Shown one piece after another: positions 33,701-44,745 of a stretch of 64,000 nt of DNA. The stretch lies in the NCBI GenBank assembly GCA_021234155.1, contig JAJEKV010000027.1:6386623-6450622 (forward strand), read 5' to 3'. Source of the DNA: Isoetes taiwanensis. Its lineage: Eukaryota > Streptophyta > Lycopodiopsida > Isoetales > Isoetaceae. Made by a program: the position numbers and the translations under genes. Position 1 is the first letter of the stretch, and every line of letters begins with the position of its first letter. A model generated the notes under the pieces. It worked only from the letters and a program-made list of their open reading frames with translations, was not told the DNA's origin and did no database searches.

Positions 33701-34459
33701 TTAGCAGAGCTTATGGATTGGGATTCCCCAACGGAAGCAGATGAAGACGACGACCAGCAGGAGGCCCAGGACTTCATAGATGGTGAGTGCCACATATGTG
33801 CAAACATTGAGTCAGGTGATATAGAGAATCAGTCGACTGTCATTGCGGCTGATGGGATCATAGATAGTAAGCCATATGTAGTCCTAATAGATACAGGTAG
33901 CTCTCATAATTTTTCATCTCCTAGATTGGCTGCTCTAATGAAGAACAAGGTATTGAAGTCTAAGCCAAGGCCAGTAGCTATGGCAAATGGCGCCATTCGG
34001 CACACTAAGGGGAGGAGGATCACCTTTGACATAGACCTTAGTGGGGCTAAGTGGCCGATGGGAGCAGAAGTCATGGATATTGGAAGGTATGATCTTATTG
34101 TGGGAATGGAATTCTTGAAGCCAGCTAAAGCAGTAATTGATTGCGACCGGAACGAAGTCACCATGACGGCACCGGATGGCAACAAGTTGATAGTCAAAGG
34201 TAAGAAGCTAGATTCTCCCATGCAGTGTATTTCTTTGAAGCAGCTAAGGAAGAACATAGAAAGGAATAAGGTGGATTACATCTTGAGGTTGGAATCAGTT
34301 GGGCCAGGCAAGCAGGAGGGAAGTGACCCAAAGGGGAATCAGTTGCCCAGCCAGATAGCAAGGCTTATTTCAGAGTTCAAGGATGTATTCCCGGATGAAA
34401 TCCGGCAGCTGCCACCTTATAGGGGTGTAGAATGTGAGATCACATTGGCTCGGATCTGA
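33689..34459 (+). pseudogene. Gypsy-2 protease and linker to RT
   Basis: 256 codons. The aspartic protease active site VLIDTGSSHNFSS lies near residue 67, followed by MGAEVMDIGRYDLIVGMEFL, the second conserved protease block. The tail (FPDEIRQLPPYRGVECEITL) is the usual lead-in to reverse transcriptase, then a frameshift. Counterpart: Gypsy-1 25534-26457. Confidence 0.85.
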
Positions 34460-34501
34460 AGCCTACCAAGAAGGCACCATATAGAATGAGCACCCGAGGA
34501 A

Positions 34502-37230
34502 TTGATTGAGCTCAAGAAGCGGCTTCAAGAATTGCTAGACCTTGGATTCATAAGGGCAAGTGTGTCTCCTTTTGGAGCACCTATACTCTTTCGTAAAGAA
34601 GAAAGGCGGGAGCTTAAGAATGTGCATAGACTATCGCTTGACTCAATAAGCGGGGCGATAAAGAATAAGTATGCATTGCTTGAAAGGGCGGATGACCTAA
34701 TGGATCAGCTACAAGGAGCAAAGGTATTCTCTAAGATTGATTTGAGATCGGGGATACCATCGGATAAGAATAAAAAAAGAAGAGGACATCCATAAGAGGC
34801 GCTTTAACGCGGTATGGTCATTTTGAGTTTCTGATAATGCCCTTTGGATTGTCGAGCGCTCCCGCAACATTTATGCCTTATGAAGCGACATCTTGTGAGA
34901 CTTCTTGGATGAGTTTGTCATTGTCTTCTTGACGACATTCTAGTCTGACAAGTCCCTTGAGGAGCATTGTCAGCATCTCAGGAAAGTGTTGGAGAAGTTG
35001 AGACGTCATCGGTTGTATGGGAAGCTCTCAAAGTGCCACTTTGCAACAGGCCGAGTGGAGTATTTGGGACATGTGGTAACATCCGAGGGAATCTCCACAG
35101 ATCCATCTAAGATTGAAGCAATAGTTGATTGGCCAGCCCCAAGGAATGTAGCAGAAGTAAGAAGTTTTCTCGGGTTGGCGGGATACTACAGAAAGTTCGT
35201 GAAGGACTTTGCTAAGTGGGCGTCCCCTCTGTCCGACCTCACTAAGGCCAAGAAGATTAAGGATTGGTCTAGTCATTGGTTAGAGAAAGTCCAAGCTTCC
35301 TTCGAGAAGCTTAAAGAGGCCTTGACAACAGCACCAGTGCTTGTTCTTCCGGACCCGAGTAAAGATAAGTTGGTAGCAACAGCAAGATAGCAACAGGGGC
35401 AGTCTTGATGCAAGAAGGAAGGGTAGTCGCCTACGACTCAAAGAAGATGAACGACGCCGAGCAACGCTACCCAACCCATGATCAGGAGCTGCTAGCCATT
35501 GTCAGGGCATTGAGGATATGGAGGCATTATTTGCTGGGAAGGAAGTTTCAGGTTAGATCGCGATCACCCGAGCCTTCGGTATCTTTTTTCACCCGACCAC
35601 TCCTCAACTTAAGGCAAAGGAGGTGGATGGAATTCCTTGAGGAGTATGATTTTGATATTATATATAAGCCTGGGAAGCTTAATGTTGTAGCAGATGCCCT
35701 CTCTAGGAGGCCATTTCAGACAAGGACGCATTGTAATGCGATTTCCACTCTTTCGAGTGAGTTTGGCAAGAAGATTGAGGAGTCCTTGCCAACCGATGTG
35801 GACTTCAAGGAGGTGTGGGAAAGCCTCTCCAAGGAAGCCAGAACAGACAAGGAGCGGGAAGCCTTCAAGCATTTTAAGAAGGAAGGCAACCTGTTGTACC
35901 ACAAGCATAAGTTGTGTGTGCCCGAATCTTCAGGGGTAAGGAAGTTAATTCTTCATGACACACATAACAGCCCAATAAGCGGGGCATCTTGGCTTCATGA
36001 AGACCTATTTCAAGATTCAAGTAGTTACCGGCCAGGAATGAAGAGGCAGATAGCTGCATATATTCGGGATTGCCAGTTATGTCAGCAGACTAAGGCGGAG
36101 CAACTTCGGATTCCAGGCGCTTTAGAGCCATTGGGGGTGCCAAACGCAAAGTGGGAGGTCATAAGCATGGATTTCATCACAGGTCTCCCTAGAACTCTTC
36201 GAGGCAAGGATGCATTGATGGTTGTCGTAGATAAGTTATCTAAGATGGCACATTTCGTGCCGCGTGCAAGGCAACGGAACACCGCATTAGACACTGCCAA
36301 GTTATTTGTAAGGGAGATTTTTAGACTCCATGGCATGCCTCGGGAGATAATATCCGATAGAGATTCTAAGTTTATGAGTGCCTTTTGGCAAGATCTCTTT
36401 AGCACCATCCAGACGAAGCTCTCCATGAGTACGGCATATCATCCCCAAACAGATGGCCAGACGGAAAGGACGAATCGGATCATTGAAGACATGCTTGAAG
36501 CTATGTGTGGAACAAAGCGGTCCAAGTGGGATGAGTACATCCACTTGGTGGAATTCGCCTACAACAGTGCTAAGCCAAGGAGTCATCGCAGATGTCTCCT
36601 TTCATGATAAATTATGGCTACCAGTGCTTAACCCCGGATACCTGGCACAATCCTGTGTCCAAGGTAGAAGTATCCCAGCAGATGTTAGGGGACATGCAGC
36701 AGCTAGTAGAGGAAGTAAGGGGTTATTTATTGGCAGCAAGAAAGTCGCCGAGAAGAGTGTAGCCGAAGCAAGCCACAGGGACCGTAAGGGAGTTTACGAT
36801 TGGGCCATACCGTTTGGTTGAAGATCAAGGTGAAGCAAGCCAAGTTGCGGATTGGGAGCTGCAAGAAGCTTGCCCCTAGGTGGGCTGGGCCGTTCAAGAT
36901 TTTGGAGAGAGTGGGCTCTCAAGCCTACAAGTTGGATCTTCCAGCCCAACTTAAGGTCCACAAGGTCTTCCACGTAAGTTTATTAAAAAGCACAATCCTA
37001 ACCACGAGAAGGTTTTGGATACTCCAACCTTGTTGGAAATGCCGGAGGAGCAAGTAGAAATAGTGCCACGAGTTACTTCTTGATAAGTCATTCAAGAAGA
37101 CTAGGAGGTCTCAGTTCCTCCAATATTTGGTTAAGTGGAAGCACTTACCCGTGGAAGATCGACATGGGTATTGAAGCAAGATTTGGAGAAGCAATACCCG
37201 GAGTTTATGAAGGAGTTTGATGGGCGAAGT
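34502..37230 (+). pseudogene. Gypsy-2 RT, RNase H, integrase and chromodomain
   Basis: Reverse transcriptase begins at 34502 ([31 protein letters not shown]). An extra base breaks the frame before the motif around 34760, and the FFDD region near 34920 is also shifted. It resumes at 34986 ([37 protein letters not shown]). RNase H is at 35405-35700, integrase at 35740-36607 with a single HHCC finger (CQLCQQTKAEQ), NAKWEVISMDFITGLPR and EIISDRDSKF, and a GPF-type tail at 36800-37000. A chromodomain follows in two frames at 37030-37225 (FLQYLVKWKHLPVED, then TWVLKQDLEKQYPEFM). At least six frameshifts occur although residue-level conservation is high, so sequencing error or recent decay are both possible. 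Confidence 0.85.
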
Positions 37231-38112
37231 CGTCTCCTAACTTGGTCGACCCGACTTGCCGGTGGTTAGCTAGTATGTTGTTAGTTAGCCTTAAGCCCTG
37301 GCGCATGCATTCTAGTTAGTAGGGTGCATGTGCGTAACCTTGGATCGTGTGGGCGATGATGGGATCGCCTTTAGGGCATTCTCTAGGCCACACGCACCTA
37401 AGAGGTGCGCATGACCATTAGAGTCATGTGAGTGAGGAATGAGGCATAGTGGGCGATGATGGGACATCGATCGGATGATCTCTATGCCACGATGCGGAAA
37501 CGCACACCGGCCGTAGGAGGGTCATGGTGAAGCTTAAGTGATCATCGCGATGATGGGATCGTGAGGCGTTCCCTAGCTGAAACCCTCGGGGCATGATGTA
37601 ATGGGGTGTACTCGATCAGGGGGATCGTGTACAAAGGTAGCACTCGATCATGGGCAATGATGGGAGCATCTTAAATGATCCCTAAGCTCAAATTCGAAAG
37701 GGCCATGATCTTGGGCAAGGTAGTAGGACAACCTTGAGCCAGTAGTTCGGCTCAAGGAGGTAAGGGGGGTGGTCCCCTAAAACCACAAATTATTAACTAA
37801 ACTAACGTAATGTGCTCCTTTTTGGTGCAAGTAGAAGGGGGACCTCAACGAGGAGCGTTACGAGAGAGGATAGGGGAGCCATAATTTAGATTATGAACCT
37901 AATAATTCTTATAATAGTATTTTGAATTATTATAAGAAATAACTGTGTTAAGGCTATATAATTTTGTATAAGTACAAATATAGCCTAAATTTTGACTTTC
38001 AATTAATAAAACTTGATTGCTAAAGCAAACTAAAGGTTAATTACGTTGCTGTTTTGCAGGCATAAGGTAGGGTCGTCACCTTAGCGCAATCTTCGAGGAC
38101 AAGCATTGTCCT
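37231..38112 (+). repeat. Gypsy-2 3' untranslated region with four ~100-bp repeats
   Basis: A core GGGCGATGATGGGATCG recurs with changes at about 37351, 37451, 37546 and 37651, spaced close to 100 bp. Several units carry flanking complementary bases (GTGTGG ... CCACAC in the first). No open frame. Confidence 0.65.
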
Positions 38113-38122
38113 AAGGGGAGAA
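38113..38122 (+). other. polypurine tract of Gypsy-2
   Basis: AAGGGGAGAA immediately before the 3' LTR TGTGACGG; resembles the Gypsy-1 tract. Confidence 0.8.
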
Positions 38123-39754
38123 TGTGACGGTCGGGGAAATATCGCCATAAATACGTATATTCCGGATCGTCACTATACAAGTCTATCATTCATAGCCTTG
38201 TATACCATAAGTTGTGGCACTAGGGGGCATGGCCAAGTTATTCTCATAACTTAGCCAACCATAGGTTTAGACCATTATCCACGTGGCCTTAACCTATTGG
38301 GCACCCGCCACACGGGACTCACCGATTGGTGCCACGTGGCATCCTAGGTGGACCCTAGCTCATATAGGCCTAAACCCTAACCCTAGGCCTCTTTCCAGCC
38401 CTAGCACCTAGAGACTCACCTACTCGTTCGAAACCCCGTTTCGAACATCGTTTGCTGTAGCATAGGCTGGTGCAGCAGCCCCAGCAGGGTAGACTCGTTC
38501 TTGGAGCAAGAGCAGCTGGTGAGTCGAAGACCATGGAGGCGCCCGGATCTGGAGGGAGAGCATCAGGAGCAGGTATGTAGGATAGTAGTTGTGATAGCTC
38601 ATCTGGGATTAGCATTCCAGATGTGCTAGTATTTTGTATCTAGAGTAGAGCCATCCTAGAACCCATATTCAACATCTTGAACCCTAATCAAGGAACCCTA
38701 ACTATTAGTTAGTTGTATGATTAGGTTACGATGTTCTTCTTATGGTTATTCTCATGATGTGATGATGATGTGATGATGGTTGATCATGTTGCTCCTCTTG
38801 TATTGGGAAGGGGGTAGAGACCTAGAGCCATATGTAGTATGCTCCTAGAGTAGATCCCTTAGTTCCTATTAGTTGCGGCTTTGTGCATAGGAGCCCCACA
38901 GGGCTATTGAGGCCCCGATATGACTCGCACACCGGATAACGGGGCTAGAGGGAAAGTGGAGGGAGGATCCCTGCCGAGTGAGGGCTTCGGGGGATCCCAT
39001 AGTGGGCTAGGCTTATGGTCGGTCACTTCGTGTGGGCCGAGCATGGGTCCGACACCTCCTGGGGCAATGGTGTTGCCACGCCTCTCGAGGCTGCAAGTGT
39101 TGGCTTGGCTCTCGTTTTGGGGGTTGGTCGGGTGCGAATGGGTGTGTCGTCCACGATTCTCTAGCCGCCCACGGCACCTCTAGACCCAGGAAGGGAGATG
39201 CAACCCTTCTGCCTCATCGGACCAGGGAGATGCAACCCGGAGTAGTCCCGATGGGTGATGCCATGGGATTGCGTATCAGGAAGGCTAGAGTCTGTCGAGC
39301 CTGATCTAGCCCATGCAAAGTATGCATGGGGAGGGGCGGATGGAGTGGTCAACCCTAGCCATTGTTCTATGCCAGCCCTCGCCATTGCCATGACTCGGTG
39401 CGCTCTATCTCGAGGCCTAGCCCGGTCCGGTCACCCTCCTTACAGTCCGAGGCGGGGTAGGAGCTCTCTGTTTTATGGTTTGTGATTATCATCTTTGCAT
39501 TGGTTTATGTGCGATGCACTACCCTCCAGAGGTAGTATTTGTATATGTTTTATGCTAGTTACGGCGTGTTTCGCCAGCCATTTGTTATAGGAGCCCATAG
39601 GGAAGGGGCCAAGACACCTTCAGTGTTCCCTCCCGCACTAAGAGTCACCTCGAGTGCGGGGTAGGCGAAGGGCCCATCGCGGTTCTTTGAGCGGATGGGG
39701 GATTTCCTGCCGGGTATATGGCTGGGCGCCGTATGTTTAGCAGGGAGCGTCACA
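38123..39754 (+). repeat. 3' LTR of Gypsy-2
   Basis: 1632 bp, pairs with 26942-28582. Ends GCGTCACA followed by the target duplication AATGC (39755-39759). Confidence 0.92.
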
Positions 39755-40423
39755 AATGCCTTTGAAAATTTCTTGAATCTGCAGCTATCCCTGCTCAACC
39801 CATGGGCCTTGGCATAGCTCTTCCACCATATCCTGGCTGCTCCTTTAAGGTTGGCTGTAGCCACCCTGCCTTTGTCTTTGTCCTTCATTCCGTATGCATT
39901 CCCATATTCCCTCATCTCGTCCAGCCAGGCCTCTGTCTCCATGCCTGACCGACTGTCACCTGAGAATTGTTCGAGCTTTCTTGCCTTCCACACATTGCTC
40001 AGTGCGGAGTCTACTTTCTTCTGGTAGTCTGAGGTCCTTGTGTCCCTGTGTCTGCCATCTCTACAGTCCTGCACTGGTTCCACCTCTTCCTCGAAATCAG
40101 AGTCTGAATCCGAACTTGTGTCGGAGGATTCTGTGCTAGGGGACCTCCTTCTCTTGCTCTTCTTCTTATCCTTTCCTGTCTTTCGAGGTGGTGCTTGTGG
40201 CAACTGGACGTTGTGGTCTGGCCCAACTGCTGCTTGTGCTGCTAATAAGGCCTTTATCTCTTGCTTGAAGATCAGATCTCATCCGCGACATCTCCTCTTC
40301 GGGAGTCATGGGACCGAATTTTTCGTACAGGTTCCTTGCTAGGTGCTGTCTGGCCGGCGTCTCTTCATCTCTATGGACTCGCCGGTCTTGCTCATCTGTT
40401 CCTGGACCTCTAGCTGCATACAC
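39755..40423 (-). pseudogene. Gypsy-1 gag 5' part (continues at 26936)
   Basis: The upstream half of the gag gene split by Gypsy-2. It reads down from about 40423: LYEKFGPMTPEEEMSRMRSD, a frameshift near 40200, a basic then acidic Ser/Asp linker (KKKSKRRRSPSTESSDTSSD), and the capsid domain (AWLDEMREYGNAYGMKDKDK, RIWWKSYAKAHGLS). It stops exactly at the target duplication AATGC. The capsid sequence resumes on the far side of the insertion at 26941. Confidence 0.88.
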
Positions 40424-40597
40424 AAGTACATCGTAGCCTTACGGTTATCTTTGTTTGTTTTATTGCATTATATGTCTTTGCTGATATAGTTGTGCAAGCA
40501 AAATACATCAACAAAAACATTTAGAATGCCAAACAAAATGTATTTATATGTATAGATAGAAAACTCAGTTACAATGCTTTCGGGATCAAGAGTCTAA

Positions 40598-42154
40598 CTA
40601 TTGTTGGAATCTCCGATAGGATGGGTTATCCTGGAGGAACTTCTTAACTTGGGTCGTTCCTACCGAGCGTCCCAAGTTCCTGAGGATATTCGTTGGTGTT
40701 CCGCCCTGTAAGGCTGTCACCAAGTCTTCCACTCTGCGGTCCGAAGTGTAGGCCACGGTCACTGCTAATCTTCCTTGCCGTCGGTAGGGTACCGCGAAGT
40801 CGAAGATATCCAGTGCCACCGTTCTCTTGACTAGGATGACATGATCAACTGATGGGATCAGCCGAGCATGCCTACCAAACCCTGAGAGTGCGATGAGCAT
40901 GAATACTCCTTCTTCGCCCCTTGGATTGAACTTGCGGTGGATGACCGCTATTCTCCCGTCCAACAGCAGAGGAAGGTAATACCTTAGTGACCTGTCCCTG
41001 CCCGTCGCTGTTGATTCTTCGTCGGGTCGGGCACCAACTCTATGTCTTCCCGCATGTTCATCGACGTGAATCTCCGTCAGGTCTCTGTGGTCCCTTATTG
41101 TTGATGCGATTCTTGTCAGGTCGATCTCGCCTCTTCTCTGAATACCTGTGGGGGCTGGTGTTGAAGAACTTGGCATCAAAATATTTGTGGTCTTGCCATG
41201 GATCCCCATCCGTTCTTGAATGGCGTAGAATTCCTCTTCTGAAGGCAGGTCCCGAGCTGTCATCATTTGTCGGATGATGCTATATGCCTGGATATCTGAA
41301 GTCGACTCCCATGTGTACGTGTCGGCTTCTCTTACATGGATTGGGAAGTCGGAAGCCTCCCAATCGATGAAGTCATCTAGGTCTGGTTGTTGCCGCAGAA
41401 GGTGCAACAACTCGTCGTGCCTGTACTCCCTGGCTCTGCATTCGGGGAGGTTCTGGATGTCACTTAGGAGCAGATACTCCTAGCCGTTGATGATGATGGG
41501 GGCTAGGCTTGTGATACCTAGCCCGAGCGGGGGAGCAATCCTGTGGGTCTGCAGGTCCTGGTCGAAAGACTGGATCTCCTGCTCTGCTTGTCGCCGCTCC
41601 TAGTCCGGGTCGAACTCGACGTAGTCTTTGTCATTTGAGTCGAGCTCTTCGTCTTCGGCTCTTCCTTCTTGCTCTGCTTGATACTGCAAGAGGAGCCGAC
41701 CTTCTGCTGAAGAGGCTAGGGGGTCCACATCCATGGCCGGGATGGAGGTTTCCCCGATTGGGTTCAGGGCATGGTGAGAGAGAAAGATGGCTAAGGCAGC
41801 GGTATAGGAGAAATACTTCGCCCTATTTACTGTCATGACCATGTAGTCTGGCAATCTAGCAACCTTGTTGTTCAGGTACTTGGCAATGTTGGGGACATCA
41901 CTCAAGGCTGCTTGGAGGGATTGCTTAGGAACAAAATATCCTGTACAAGGGGGAAGCTGTACTAAGGATGGTCCTACCCTAGCTTGGAATTCAGTCATGA
42001 CTTCCATATAGGATGGGGTTGCTTGCAAAGTGGCTTGGATGTCTATCTCCTTCTGGAAGACTTAAAAAATGATATTGATATCTGCGTCAGCTACATGGGC
42101 ACTGGCGCTGTACCATCGCCTGAAATCTGCACAGTTGCCATTGATCTTGACTAA
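40598..42154 (-). pseudogene. Gypsy-1 leader ORF2, conserved protein of unknown function
   Basis: A single frame runs from about 42154 (VKINGNCADFRRWYSASAHV) to a stop near 40598. Three nonsense codons interrupt it, near 42062 (TAA), 41600 (TAG) and 41480 (TAG); otherwise it is intact at over 500 codons. N-terminal, middle (LGITSLAPIIING, EYLLLSDIQNLPE) and C-terminal blocks (SLRYYLPLLLDGRIAVIHRK, LIALSGFGRHARLIPSVDHV) all have partners in Gypsy-2 at 30951-32474. An acidic segment precedes the middle block. The function is unknown. It lies between lORF1 and gag on the same strand. The stops are single-base changes, consistent with ordinary mutational decay. Confidence 0.72.
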
Positions 42155-42455
42155 ACTGGGCTAACAAACAGCTCTTGAAGCGCCTAAGGGAGTTGGAAAA
42201 TTGCCTAAAAGCTGGGAGCAAACCTGTAAGATGCTAGTGAGATATGGGGGGGCCTATTTATAGGGAAAAGGAAAAAACCCTAATTTTTGGAAAACTTGGA
42301 AATTTTTTGGGTTTGGCAAATCTCACCTATTTTAAGGTCAAAATGAGGATTTGAAGGCTAATTTGAGGGTCTGAGCATGAATAGGACTACCTAATGAACC
42401 TATTGCAACAACTTGAGGTTAATTGGAGGTGGCATGAAAGAGATAATATTGAAAA

Positions 42456-42712
42456 TACTCACGGTGTGCGTTAGAAGGCTGGCCTAAAATTTGGGTCGAG
42501 GTCCTGGCGCATACCGTGAGTAAATTTGTCCTATTTGGTCAAAACTTATCTAAAGGGTCAAATCATGATGGCCTCATCGAGATATACAAGATTTACCCCT
42601 TACTTACCCAGTTTGGAGATGTTTAGAGCCACTTTTGATGTGAAATACTCACGGTGTGCGCCTGGGGCCTGACCTAAATTTTAGGTCGATGCTCTAACGC
42701 ATACCGTGAGTA
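42456..42712 (-). repeat. two 67-nt hairpins between Gypsy-1 leader ORFs
   Basis: 42456-42522 and 42646-42712, each exactly 67 nt. Outer arms TACTCACGGTGTGCG and CGCATACCGTGAGTA are near-perfect inverted repeats. The centre has a second palindrome, ACCTAAA-TTTTAGGT. Related to the two at 44261-44327 and 44474-44540. Confidence 0.8.
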
Positions 42713-42833
42713 ACTTCTCACTTTTTAGCCATAAGAAAGGGCAATTATTGCTAATTCAATGATTAACAACATTTATGCACTTAGAATTTACTCAAAACAA
42801 CTTTTTATTTACAAAATTTATTATTTACAAGAT

Positions 42834-44048
42834 TTATCGTTCTCCTTTAATATAACTAGCTAATTGCATATCCTTGATCATTAGGGTCACTCTCTTGGCA
42901 TGCATGGTGCACGCTCTCGAGTCTTCAAAATGCTCAGCTGCTTCTTGCAAGGCTAGCAGCATCTCGCCTATGACCCTCATGTTCGAGTCGAATTCTTGTA
43001 CGACCTCCTTCACGAGCCTGGCGAATGGTGCTCGGGGGATGAGAAGGCCGTAATTTCTCTGAAAATGCCGGATCTCTCGGACTGCTTGGGACAGTCTCGA
43101 TCCGGGCTTCCTTGCTACTGGTTTCTTGGGAGGAATGGGTCTCTCAAGAGGTGGCTTGAGGGTCTTCTTCTTGGATGGATGTCCTCCTTCGACATACGTT
43201 ACCTTATTGGCCTGATAGTAGGAGTTGTAGGCCTCCCACTTCTTCATATACTCCTTATAGGCCTTCAATTTCTTCTGATAGACCCTGCGATGGTCTACCA
43301 CGTACGACTCCCAGGCAGGTCGGGGCGACTTCTTTGGATCCTTCTCCCACGTGGGATAGGGTGGGGGTGTCTGTATCTGTCGATCCCTGTCCGTCTGATC
43401 CTCGTCTGCTGGTTTGGAGGAGGTCCCTACCTCTTGATAAGGATTGTAATCTTCATCATCTTCGTCATCAGAGGATGGTGGCTAGTCGGGTTGCCGTTCC
43501 TTGATGACGATCTTTGTCATTGGGGTCTTCTTTAGTTTCCTCTTGGGCTCCTCCTTGCCTTTGCCCTTGAGTTTCTTCTTGGCTTCTGCCTCCTGTTCTT
43601 CTCACTTCCTTTTCTTCTCGGCCCTTCTCCTCTTCTTGCGTTGTGATTTCGCCTCCTGGATTTGAATCCAGGCCTCGATCTCTTCTTCTAAGGTAGGTTC
43701 GGGAGTGGGCTCCTTCTGCTCATCTGATGCCTTGGCAGCCTGTTCTTGTTCTGCCCTCTCTTGTTCTTGTATCTCCTGCTCAATCTGCTCGAACTCTCTT
43801 TGAGTCTCCTCGTCTATCTCGAGCCTTCGGATTCCACTTCTGTTTCTCCATCTAACTCCTCGTTGATGAGGTTAACCAGTTCTTCTATCCTCCTATAGCT
43901 CGTCCGAAGTGCTCTCCTCAGCTGATGGAAGTTGGTCTCCTCGAGCGAGAAGCTGCTCTCGAAGTAGCTGCTGTATCCGCCTCTTATCTTGGGCGCTAGG
44001 CTGTTCGCCAGGTCGATACTTCCGAGCAGTTTGTTTGGTGCGCGCCAT
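42834..44048 (-). pseudogene. Gypsy-1 leader ORF1 with histone H3-like N-terminus
   Basis: The start codon is at 44048-44046 and the protein begins MARTKQTARKYRPGEQPSAQ. The first ten residues are identical to histone H3 including its initiator Met, covering K4 and K9. Next come a charged helical region (KRRIQQLLREQLLARG), a frameshift near 43895, an acidic coiled-coil-like stretch (EFEQIEQEIQEQERAEQEQA), a Lys/Arg-rich block (KSQRKKRRRAEKKRK) and an acidic patch (SSDDEDDEDYNPYQE). A Tyr/Lys-rich C-terminal domain (YQKKLKAYKEYMKKWEAYNS ... MIKDMQLASYIKGER) ends at 42834. Two stops and two frameshifts break it. Removal of Met before Ala, as is usual, would expose a free ARTKQTARK tail. No H3 globular fold follows, so this is not a histone gene. 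Role unknown. Confidence 0.75.
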
Positions 44049-44726
44049 GCTTTACTTCACGTCAATCGGAGCTCTCGCGCCCAAAAATTGCCTCGGAATG
44101 CGGGAGCTAACTTCTAAACAGAAAGTCTACAAATGAGAGGGGTTTGGATCTATTTATAGTTTGGCAAATTTTAGGTCAAATTCTAAGTTGCTCATTTTCA
44201 TGTGTCAAGGCACCTATTAACTTAAAACATGTACTTTATTTAGAGTTTCCTAAGTAAAATTACTCATAGTGTGCGCTAGAGGGCTGATCTAATATTTAGA
44301 TGAAGGCTCTGGCACATACCATGAGCATTTTTGCATTTTAGACTAAATTATATAACTTCTAGACATATTCCTAGGGGTGTGATATACAAATCTAGCTAAA
44401 CCTTACCTTAAAACTCGATCTAGCATGTTATCTTGTTCAAATTCTTCAAGTTTCAAGGTGAATATGGTAGGGTTACTCATGGTGTGCGCTAGAAGGCTGA
44501 CCTAAAATTTAGGTCAATGCTCTGGTGCATACCATGAGCAATTTCCACACTTGGTCAAAATTTATTTCAACTTTTTAATTTGGTTTTCAATTCTTCTAAC
44601 TGTTACTAGCTTAGCATAAACTACAAAAAATGAGAAAAAAAAATTTCCCATTTTTTCGAGGTTTAAGAATTCTACTAAGTTAGTACTATTGGGAGCATGG
44701 CCAGTGCTTTGCTCTTGGTCTCCAAG
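44049..44726 (-). other. 5' leader of Gypsy-1 with two 67-nt hairpins
   Basis: Untranslated leader between primer-binding site and lORF1. It holds hairpins at 44261-44327 and 44474-44540 (arms TACTCATAGTGTGCG / CACATACCATGAGCA and TACTCATGGTGTGCG / TGCATACCATGAGCA), the same family as those at 42456-42712. Confidence 0.75.
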
Positions 44727-44727
44727 A

Positions 44728-44744
44728 ACATTGCTCTGATACCA
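44728..44744 (-). other. primer-binding site of Gypsy-1
   Basis: Minus strand TGGTATCAGAGCAATGT right beside the LTR end; perfect match to the usual initiator tRNA-Met site. Confidence 0.85.
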
Positions 44745-44745
44745 C

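Larger units (their letters stand above)
26942..39754 (+). mobile_element. Gypsy-2: nested Ty3/gypsy chromovirus
   Basis: A complete LTR element of 12.8 kb on the plus strand. It has LTRs 26942-28582 and 38123-39754 with TGTGACGG and CGTCACA/CGCCACA ends, and a 5-bp target duplication AATGC at 26937-26941 and 39755-39759. Removing it rejoins the gag gene of Gypsy-1. Gene order matches Gypsy-1: lORF1, lORF2, gag, protease, RT, RNase H, integrase, chromodomain. Many single-base indels break its frames. Confidence 0.93.

Noticed and set aside
43175-43535. Plus-strand open frames within the leader region of Gypsy-1
   Set aside because: Antisense shadows of the minus-strand lORF1; low-complexity composition and no domain.
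42834-44048. lORF1 as a captured host histone H3 gene
   Set aside because: Only the first nine to ten residues match; no H3 globular fold follows, and codons differ between the two elements.
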